From: Caryophanales bacterium UBA4682
GTDB taxonomy: Bacteria > Bacillota_I > Bacilli_A > RFN20 > CAG-288
Length of the DNA stretch: 11,731 nucleotides
Reading direction: 5' to 3'
Assembly (NCBI GenBank): GCA_002404995.1
Contig: DHKY01000010.1
Location: forward strand, 1-11,731
Part shown: piece by piece, positions 6,768 to 11,731 of the stretch
Position numbering within the stretch: position 1 is the first letter of the stretch
How the letters are laid out: every line of letters starts with the position of its first letter
The notes under the pieces: generated by a model
Seen by the model: the letters and a program-made list of their open reading frames with translations, nothing else
Told to the model about the DNA's origin: nothing
Databases searched by the model: none
Translations under genes and position numbers: made by a program

Positions 6768-7472
6768 TTAGAGCTTAACGGATTTCTGAAAAACACGGTT
6801 CAGAATATCTTCGCTGAACTCATTTGTCTTGTCCGTTTCCACAAAATCCGGATCTTCCGCCTTCTTCAGTTCTTCCTTGAAGACACAGGTCAAGACTTCG
6901 ATGGAATGGTTCGAGACGTTATCATTGTTGACAATCCTGTCCGCGTAATTCGAACTAGGAGCGATGATTTCGGAATACCTCGGAGCAACCGTATTCAGAT
7001 ACTGGGAAACGATGTTCTCGTAGCTGCGTCCTCTCTCTTCATGATCACGGATAAAACGACGAAGGAAACGGACTTCCGGAGAAGCTGTAATAAAGACAAG
7101 AAGATCACCCCTGGAACGGACTTCCTTGTCAACAAGAGCCCTGATACCCTCGATGACAATCAATTTTCGTGGAACAATCGTTTCCGTCTCTTTCCTGCGA
7201 TTACGTACTTTGAAGTCATATTTCGGCTTCTGAATTGTCTTTCCGTTCTTCAAATCAGAAATCTGCTTCCGCCTGAGCTTCCAGTCAAAAGCTTTGGGAT
7301 GGTCGTAGTTAACGGCATTTCGCTCTTCCCTTGTCCTGTTGGATTGATCACGGTAATAATCATCCCTAGTAATATGAGTAACATTTTCTTCGCCGACATT
7401 CTTAATAACATTTCTCGCAACATAGCTCTTACCAGAAGAGGAGCCTCCGCCGATTAGGATGATTCTTGGCAT
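6768..7472 (-). CDS. Uridine kinase / phosphoribulokinase-family P-loop kinase
   Basis: Probably phosphorylates uridine/cytidine to the monophosphate in pyrimidine salvage (cytosolic). The 234 residues show the full set of family motifs: P-loop G-G-x-S-S-G-K-S at 9-16, substrate-binding D-D-Y-Y at 37-40, N-Y-D-H-P-K-A-F-D at 55-63, Y-D-F at 85-87, I-E-G at 107-109, and an Arg-rich lid (R-D-H-E-E-R-G-R) at 142-149. It is longer than typical Udk (about 205-210 aa) through an acidic C-terminal tail, so a related substrate cannot be excluded. The ATG at 7472 is chosen over an in-frame upstream codon because GGAGGT lies seven bases before it and the P-loop is then in the normal place. It is 66 bases after the HAD gene and has its own TATAAT, so it may be independent or a second promoter may serve it. 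Confidence 0.85.
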   Translation of the reverse strand: MPRIILIGGGSSSGKSYVARNVIKNVGEENVTHITRDDYYRDQSNRTREERNAVNYDHPKAFDWKLRRKQISDLKNGKTIQKPKYDFKVRNRRKETETIVPRKLIVIEGIRALVDKEVRSRGDLLVFITASPEVRFLRRFIRDHEERGRSYENIVSQYLNTVAPRYSEIIAPSSNYADRIVNNDNVSNHSIEVLTCVFKEELKKAEDPDFVETDKTNEFSEDILNRVFQKSVKL

Positions 7473-7503
7473 AATCAATACCTCCGTGATTTGACCGGGT
7501 AAT

Positions 7504-7509
7504 ATTATA
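7504..7509 (-). promoter_or_regulatory. Putative -10 box before the uridine-kinase-like gene
   Basis: A perfect TATAAT on the minus strand in the HAD-kinase gap. The base run 17 upstream (TTTTTG) is a poor -35. Transcription would begin near 7497, giving a leader of about 25 bases. Confidence 0.45.
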
Positions 7510-7538
7510 GCGGTAATGGAAATAGACAAAAAGGATTT

Positions 7539-8108
7539 TTAGTCCAGTGAATGAATATCCGAGTACCTCTGAGCCGCATTTTTGAATTGGATTCCATAGC
7601 AACCCGCTTTCTCAGCAGCTTCGACATTAGGAATACGATCATCAATCCTGACTGCTTCCTTGCCGTTTAGCTTAAGCTCATCAAGAACATAGAGCCAATA
7701 TCCGACATCTGGTTTTGCACGGAAGACTTCAGCAGAGATAAACCTTCGATCGAATAAAGGAATCAGATTGTATTTTTCAAGCAGAGGGCGCAAGTGTCCC
7801 GAAGAAGCATTCGACAGGAGATACCTTTTATATCCCTCTTCTTTCAGCTTCTTTACCGAATTGATAGTTTCGTAATTCGGCTTGGAAAAACGGAAAAACT
7901 CTTTGTCTGCCTCTTCTGGACTTGTTCCATCAATGGCTCCTAATCTTTTCCTGACTTCAGGATAAAGAATGTTTCCTAAATCCCCTTGACGGAAAATCTT
8001 GTTCCCTTCTTCCTGTTGTTCTTTTGTGAAGTGATGGTTCTGGTAATACTTCGATACCGTTTCTTCGACAAATACACCGAAGAAATCAAAAAATAAAGCT
8101 TTTTTCAT
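7539..8108 (-). CDS. HAD-superfamily hydrolase, YihX-like subfamily IA
   Basis: A 189-aa cytosolic protein with a Rossmann core and small helical cap, probably a sugar-phosphate or nucleotide phosphatase. Motif I is F-D8-F-F-G-V: the nucleophile Asp8 is present but the usual second Asp (position 10) is Phe, as in DxG-type variants such as YihX. Motif II is L-S99-N-A-S, motif III Lys132 in A-K-P-D, motif IV D156-D157. The cap region (about 20-75) contains a Q-G-D-L-G stretch resembling the G-E-I-S region of YihX-type caps. The start ATG lies 14 bases from a weak AAGGAT. It precedes the uridine-kinase-like gene on the same strand with a 66-base gap, so joint transcription is possible. Substrate cannot be inferred. 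Confidence 0.8.
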   Translation of the reverse strand: MKKALFFDFFGVFVEETVSKYYQNHHFTKEQQEEGNKIFRQGDLGNILYPEVRKRLGAIDGTSPEEADKEFFRFSKPNYETINSVKKLKEEGYKRYLLSNASSGHLRPLLEKYNLIPLFDRRFISAEVFRAKPDVGYWLYVLDELKLNGKEAVRIDDRIPNVEAAEKAGCYGIQFKNAAQRYSDIHSLD

Positions 8109-8155
8109 ACTGCTATTTTATATCCTTTATAAAGAAAAGTAAGCAGGAAAGAAAA

Positions 8156-8179
8156 GTTGATAATTCTGTTGATAATCAA
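8156..8179. repeat. Tandem GTTGATAAT motif with a perfect palindrome upstream of the HAD gene
   Basis: GTTGATAAT occurs at 8156-8164 and again at 8168-8176. The second copy is the left part of an 11-base perfect palindrome TTGATAATCAA (8169-8179). It lies about 50-70 bases upstream of the HAD start, a plausible operator position, but short AT-rich repeats arise by chance. Confidence 0.3.
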
Positions 8180-8433
8180 TCAAGGAAACGAACCTCAAAT
8201 ACCTTTTTCTCTTTCACTATCAAAGAAAAGGAATCACCATAGATTGCTTTTCTTAGTATGTTTTTATATAAAGAATCTAAGATTGCCTCCTGCTTATTAG
8301 ATGAGAATGATGTGCATATCATCTGTCTTAATAAATCAGATAAGCAATCTTGAATTTCTAAATAAAAGAAGGAAGAATGCCTTTTTGTAATCCGACTGCT
8401 AAGAAGTTTAACTGTAGCCGACCTGAAAGTCAT
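8176..8433 (-). CDS. Unidentified 85-aa reading frame, possibly a gene remnant
   Basis: The frame runs from an ATG at 8433 to a TGA at 8176 and encodes an 85-aa protein with alternating charged and aliphatic residues, ending V-K-E-K-K-V-F-E-V-R-F-L-D. It has protein-like composition but no family I recognise, no ribosome site before the ATG, and a stop only three codons upstream. It lies at the left edge of the decayed recombinase region on the same strand. It could be the 3' part of a broken gene or a chance frame. Confidence 0.3.
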   Translation of the reverse strand: MTFRSATVKLLSSRITKRHSSFFYLEIQDCLSDLLRQMICTSFSSNKQEAILDSLYKNILRKAIYGDSFSLIVKEKKVFEVRFLD

Positions 8434-8610
8434 GAAATACTACTTAAAGTTTACTGACCAATAAGGGAAGGATAAATTTCATTTAGCAGAAAAGATTTCC
8501 TACAGCATCTAATGCCAGGGATGAATTTTGAAACTCTTTTTCTTTTTTGCCTAAGACAACACTTTCCTCGAATCATAGAAAAACATGGATTTCTCCGTGT
8601 TGAGTTTACG

Positions 8611-9148
8611 ATGGCGGAACAATGCAGAATTTTTTCGAGCTTTTTGAAGTCCTGGGAACCCATGGTGAAGCCTGTTTCGTACCCAAAAAGGTCATATTCT
8701 GCTGTTATATTCCCTTCCGTTCCTATCTCGACTCTCTTGACGAAGCAGTTGAAGAGGGCGGATTTCGCTTTGAAATTCTTAATATCGTATGCGGAGAGCT
8801 CCTTTATCGCCCATCTGATCTCATCCTTGGAGAAGCTCTTGGAATTGAGCGACATCTTGGAAAGCTCCTCATCCACCTGTTTTCTCTCGAATTTAAGGGA
8901 CAGCAGTGCCCACTTGGTCGACTCCGGTAACGCTTCCCATTCCTATCGCCTTCACGAAATTGCCGATCTTCTTCTCCACCTCGTTTCTTGTGCACTCGCA
9001 TTTCAGGACTCCAATAGGTTTCTCGGATGCCAATGCCTTATCAAGGCAGCTGAGGGTTATCAGTCTTCATTCTCTAACATAGCACGGCCTTTTTTATCCA
9101 GAGGGAAGATCTTCCAGTGTCTTTCTGCGGATTACGTTTCTTCTTTTG
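8611..9148 (-). pseudogene. Decayed large serine recombinase, copy 1
   Basis: A remnant of the gene at 10617-11731, same orientation, about 91% identical over the first 290 bases (8611-8901), then nearly identical through 8990. It retains the C-terminal segment (residues V-K-R-V-E-I-G-T-E-G onward) and a coiled-coil piece. It lacks a 393-base segment holding the zinc ribbon, lost between CTCGTTTCT repeats at 8980-8988, and has a second gap of about 100 bases before 9096. The N-terminal resolvase domain is missing: similarity stops near 9148. It carries the same +1 frameshift as copy 2 at 8924-8927. The original stop is lost, so the C-terminal frame reads on to a stop at 8451. It cannot encode a working recombinase. 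Confidence 0.85.
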
Positions 9149-9159
9149 TTCACTTATAA

Positions 9160-9384
9160 GCATCCGTATTCCTTCCTTTTCTGCTACGTGGTTTTCCCAC
9201 TGTTCGAGATGTTCGGAAAAAGGGACTTAATCAGATAGATTCGGTCTCTTATCCTGTTCTACAGAAGGAGTTCTTTTCTCTTGTTATTTCTGCAGTAGAT
9301 ATGGAGCCTATAGTTGCTCAAGTTCTTTATGGCAATGGTCAACTGGTTACATATCGGGAATTAATAAAACCATTTAAGATGTGA
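9160..9384 (+). pseudogene. 3' fragment of an unidentified gene
   Basis: From a stop at 9157 the frame is open for 74 codons to a TGA at 9382-9384, without a ribosome site or an early start; the first Met is deep in the frame. The translation from about 9187 (R-G-F-P-T-V-R-D-V-R-K-K-G-L) to its end (Y-R-E-L-I-K-P-F-K-M) has mixed charged and aliphatic periodicity that looks like a real protein C-terminus. It abuts the truncated end of recombinase copy 1, as expected at a rearrangement scar. I do not recognise the family. Confidence 0.4.
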
Positions 9385-9587
9385 ATCTCTTAATATATTT
9401 ACCTTAAATCCATGTGCAGAGAGAGTCTTCGCCATTCAGTGATATATACCGTTGAATTTTTTATCATTCTTGAGTTCTTGGAAATCGAATAAAAGAATAT
9501 GGGTTAAAAGAGCAGAAGAATAAATAAAGATTTAAAAAGATTAAAACATAAAAAAGTTTGAATAATTTTGATTTTTGTACATGCAAT

Positions 9588-9631
9588 ATATATACACCAT
9601 GTTGACAATGTCAATGTTTTAGTGTATATAT
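9588..9631 (+). promoter_or_regulatory. Promoter with nested palindromic operator for the toxin-antitoxin operon
   Basis: TTGACA (9602-9607) and TATATA (9625-9630) are separated by 17 bases. The -35 is the left half of a perfect 13-base palindrome TTGACAATGTCAA (9602-9614). A second, outer pair of perfect ten-base inverted repeats, ATATATACAC (9588-9597) and GTGTATATAT (9622-9631), encloses it and covers the -10. This arrangement fits autorepression by a ribbon-helix-helix antitoxin and its complex with toxin. The region from 9385 to 9587 is AT-rich and shows no gene. Confidence 0.75.
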
Positions 9632-9655
9632 TAAACAAACAAGGAGGTGTTCACT

Positions 9656-9928
9656 ATGTCAACAGCAACTTTGAATATTCGAATTGATAAAGAAATCAAA
9701 AAGCAGGCCGAAGTGGTTTTCAACGAACTCGGACTGAATATGACAACGGCTATCAATATATTTCTAAGAACATCAATACGAGAAAAAGGTATCCCGTTCG
9801 AAGTGAAAATGAATAATCCGAATGACATGACCATTGCCGCGATTGAAGAGGGAAGAAAGCTTATTGCTGATTCAGATGCTAAGAGTTATTCCAGCATGGA
9901 TGAATTAAAATCTGCTTTAGAATCATGA
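9656..9928 (+). CDS. Antitoxin, RelB/DinJ family
   Basis: A 90-aa protein. Residues about 4-48 form a ribbon-helix-helix DNA-binding domain (T-L-N-I-R-I-D-K strand, then two helices with L-G-L-N-M-T-T-A-I-N-I-F-L), the signature of the RelB/DinJ family; G-I-P-F-E-V at 45-50 is the typical end of that domain. The acidic C-terminus (60-90) is the part expected to wrap and neutralise the toxin. The ATG at 9656 has AAGGAGG at a spacing of eight; an in-frame GTG at 9647 overlaps that site and is rejected. Its stop overlaps the toxin start by four bases (ATGA). It probably represses its own promoter through the palindromes at 9588-9631. It lies between two recombinase remnants, in keeping with accessory DNA. 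Confidence 0.92.
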   Translation: MSTATLNIRIDKEIKKQAEVVFNELGLNMTTAINIFLRTSIREKGIPFEVKMNNPNDMTIAAIEEGRKLIADSDAKSYSSMDELKSALES

Positions 9929-10206
9929 AATATGGTGTAAAGTTTACGAATCAGTTTAAGAAAGACTTGAAACTTGCGAAAAAACAAAACAAGAATCTGG
10001 ATAAGCTTTTTGAGGTCATTGATGTTCTTGCAAATGGCGGTGTTTTAAATACAAAATATAATGACCATGATCTTATAGGAAAATATAAAGGTGTACGCGA
10101 GTGTCACATTGAACCAGACTGGTTGCTGATTTATGAAATTCGAGATAACATACTTGTTTTAATGCTCTATCGATTGGGCACTCACTCAGAATTGTTCAAA
10201 AAATAA
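9925..10206 (+). CDS. mRNA interferase toxin, YafQ/RelE family
   Basis: A 93-aa basic ribonuclease expected to cut mRNA in the ribosomal A site and stop translation when the labile antitoxin is degraded. The first half is Lys-rich helices; the second half is the RelE-fold sheet with the YafQ signature G-K-Y-K-G-V-R-E-C-H-I-E-P-D-W-L-L-I-Y. Residues equivalent to the YafQ active site are present: His48, His61, Asp65, Trp66, His87 and Phe91. It starts within the antitoxin stop codon (ATGA overlap), so translation is coupled. The gene looks intact, so the module is probably functional. Confidence 0.92.
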   Translation: MKYGVKFTNQFKKDLKLAKKQNKNLDKLFEVIDVLANGGVLNTKYNDHDLIGKYKGVRECHIEPDWLLIYEIRDNILVLMLYRLGTHSELFKK

Positions 10207-10220
10207 GTAGATTCAAAAAA

Positions 10221-10253
10221 CATCTGTCTATAAATTTCAGATGCTTTTCCTTT
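10221..10253 (+). terminator. Probable terminator of the toxin-antitoxin operon
   Basis: A six-pair stem CATCTG (10221-10226) / CAGATG (10238-10243) with an 11-base loop, followed by CTTTTCCTTT. It starts 14 bases after the toxin stop. The stem is short, so strength is uncertain. Confidence 0.5.
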
Positions 10254-10484
10254 ATTGAATTTTGGCCTGAAGAAGAAAGAAGACGTTAGCTAGAAGCCAA
10301 CTGATGACAATTCATCCATGATTAGCGGTGATATCTAAAATTGCATTCTTTCGTTAGCGCGGAAAAGCGGACTAGTTTGGTTTAAAGTTATGGAAACAAA
10401 TGAAATCTGGCCATGGATTAAGCATGAGTGGCACTTGCGAATGGAGAGCCTCTTCTTAGCATTGTCCTTTCTAAAATGCTTATA
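10254..10484. other. Intergenic stretch without a supported gene
   Basis: Between the toxin-antitoxin terminator and the terminator of recombinase copy 2. It contains only a short plus-strand frame (ATG at 10390, 38 codons) with no ribosome site. I see no tRNA, repeat or insertion-sequence end in it. Confidence 0.5.
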
Positions 10485-10513
10485 TAAAAAATCACCCCAT
10501 TTTTGAGGTGATT
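10485..10513 (-). terminator. Terminator after recombinase copy 2
   Basis: A seven-pair stem AATCACC (10490-10496) / GGTGATT (10507-10513). On the minus strand it is followed by a T-run (TTTTTTAT). It lies about 100 bases after the original stop of the recombinase and would end its transcript; the plus-strand side has a weaker T stretch. Confidence 0.65.
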
Positions 10514-10616
10514 ATTTCGCTATTTACCTTCCAACTCTTGAGGAATTTTATTCCTCCTATCGAGTTTTATGGTAACACCGAACCCGTAATGGTGAATATA
10601 CAGGGTTCGTAACAAA

Positions 10617-11731
10617 CTAGATAGCGGAGCAATGCAGGATTTTTCCGAACCTTTTTGAAGTCCTGGGAACCCATCGTGAAGCCTGTTTCATATCCGAACA
10701 GGTCGTATTCTGCCGTGATATTCCCTTCCGTTCCTATCTCGACTCTCTTGACGAAGCAGTCGAAGAGGGCGGATTTCGCTTTGAAATTCTTGATATCGTA
10801 TGCGGAGAGCTCCTTTATCGCCCATCTGATTTCATCCTTGGAGAAACTTCTGGAATTGAGCGATAGCCTGGAAAGCTCCTCATCCAGCTGGTTTCTCTCG
10901 AATTCAAGGCACAGCAGTGCCCACTTGGTCGACTCCGGTAACGCTTCCCATTCCTATCGCCTTCACGAAGTTGCCGATCTTCTTCTCCACCTCGTTTCTC
11001 CGCTTCTTCATGGACGTTATCTCCGGGGCTTCCTTCTTCTGCTCGGAATAGATGCAGTCGGCGATGTATTTTCCCGTTTCGTCATCGGACAGGATCCTGA
11101 GAAGCACCGATAGAATAACAGTTTCCAGAACGTCCTTCTTTATCGCTCTTGCCTTGCACGTATGCTTCTTGGCTCCATGGCATTTGTAATAGCTGTAGAA
11201 GCGCCCGGAGTGGCCTGTTCCCGATTCCCCGAGATACTGCTCTCCGCATTCTTTGCAGAACACCTTTCCGGAAAGATAGTATTCCTCCTTTCCTTTCAGC
11301 TTGAAGTTCTTGTGCTTTCTCTTGGTTCTTTTCGCTTGGCAGAGATCGAAGAGCTCCTTTGATACCAGAGCAGGCATGGCGTTCTCGTTTCTTGTGCCCT
11401 CGCATTTCAGGACTCCGATGTATTTCTCGGAGGCCAATACCTTTTCAAGACAGCAATGGGTTATGGGTCTTCCGTTGTTTCTCGTCTTGCCTTCCAAACG
11501 GAATTTCTCCTCTATCGCCTTGATGGAATAGTTCCGTTCACCATAGAGGACATAGGCTTCCTGTGCAATGGGGCCTTCCTTCTCATCAATAACGTAATGG
11601 TCTCCTTCCTTCTTGTATCCGAAGGGAAGATGTCCTCCCAGTGTCTTTCCGTTGATCACGTTCTCTCTTTGACCACGTTTGACTTTGACCGACAGCTCCT
11701 CGGAATAGAACTGGTTGTATCCCAGGGAAAC
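10617..11731 (-). pseudogene. Large serine recombinase, copy 2, frameshifted and cut by the window edge
   Basis: Member of the large serine recombinases that integrate, excise or transpose mobile elements. The 5' part (11731-10904) is one open frame. It begins in the linker after the resolvase domain, which lies outside the window. Next comes the recombinase domain (K-T-L-G-G-H-L-P-F-G-Y-K near 11651-11616), then a zinc ribbon with C-x-x-C and later Cys residues (about 11257-11149), then a coiled coil. At 10935-10938 one extra base shifts the frame. Reading G-S-V-T and then E-S-T-K-W-A-L-L restores the usual family sequence, which continues to the C-terminus. A second extra base near 10650 disturbs the last dozen codons; without it the gene would end with H-C-S-A-I and TAG at 10617-10619, and with it at 10567. 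Copy 1 shares the first shift. It is either a pseudogene or made by recoding. Confidence 0.8.

Noticed and set aside
6906..7457. Plus-strand 183-aa open frame
   Set aside because: It is the antisense shadow of the uridine-kinase-like gene, whose motifs are clear on the minus strand.
8512..9159. Plus-strand 215-aa frame, with a similar 152-aa frame at 10655-11113
   Set aside because: The two look like a conserved gene pair, but they are antisense to the recombinase copies. The base changes between copies fall mostly in third positions of the minus-strand frame, so selection acted on the recombinase.
10390..10506. Plus-strand 38-codon frame
   Set aside because: No ribosome site, no recognisable family, and its end falls inside the terminator hairpin of recombinase copy 2.
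10579..10609. Inverted repeat CGAACCC / GGGTTCG as a possible terminator or attachment site
   Set aside because: The loop is 17 bases, no T-run follows on either strand, and no second copy exists at the other recombinase remnant.
8150..11731. Possible CRISPR array or defence island
   Set aside because: No regularly spaced repeats and no cas, restriction or phage-defence genes other than the toxin-antitoxin pair; the repeats are two recombinase copies.

Overview
The window looks like a chromosomal segment of a Firmicutes-type bacterium, plausibly Bacilli or an Erysipelotrichia-like gut lineage. This is inferred from consensus AGGAGG ribosome sites, sigma-A-like promoters with 17-base spacers, a tRNA gene with an encoded CCA end, T-tailed hairpin terminators, and the gene set (ftsH, TsaC-type sua5, rpiB, a uridine-kinase-like gene). 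No single gene fixes the genus.

Left part (1-4670, minus strand): one apparent operon, ftsH - two-HTH protein - tsaC/sua5 - rpiB. A good promoter lies just before ftsH (4640-4668) and a strong hairpin terminator (204-233) overlaps the rpiB stop. Beyond the terminator a promoter-like sequence and a ribosome site lead into a gene cut off by the window edge. FtsH is unusually long (889 aa), with an enlarged extracytoplasmic domain carrying a calcium-loop-like motif and a C-terminal extension of about 150 residues after the protease. The second gene looks like a domesticated IS3-type transposase DNA-binding protein.

Middle (4784-8108, minus strand): a 74-aa DUF2188-like protein with its own promoter and terminator; a putative membrane-anchored XRE regulator (N-terminal HTH plus about seven hydrophobic segments); tRNA-Ala(GGC) with promoter and terminator; a uridine-kinase/phosphoribulokinase-family P-loop kinase; and a HAD-family hydrolase.

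Right part (about 8150-11731): an accessory region. Two same-orientation copies of a large serine recombinase gene (8611-9148, badly deleted; 10617-11731, running off the window) flank a DinJ/RelB-YafQ toxin-antitoxin operon on the plus strand (9656-10206). That operon has an exemplary promoter embedded in nested palindromes. A 3' fragment of an unidentified plus-strand gene lies beside copy 1. Both recombinase copies carry the same +1 frameshift in a nearly identical stretch of about 90 bp, while the C-terminal frame beyond it has diverged largely through synonymous changes. This is the most interesting observation here: it fits either gene conversion of a dead allele or translational recoding. 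The direct repeats could delete the toxin-antitoxin segment by homologous recombination, which the addiction module would oppose.
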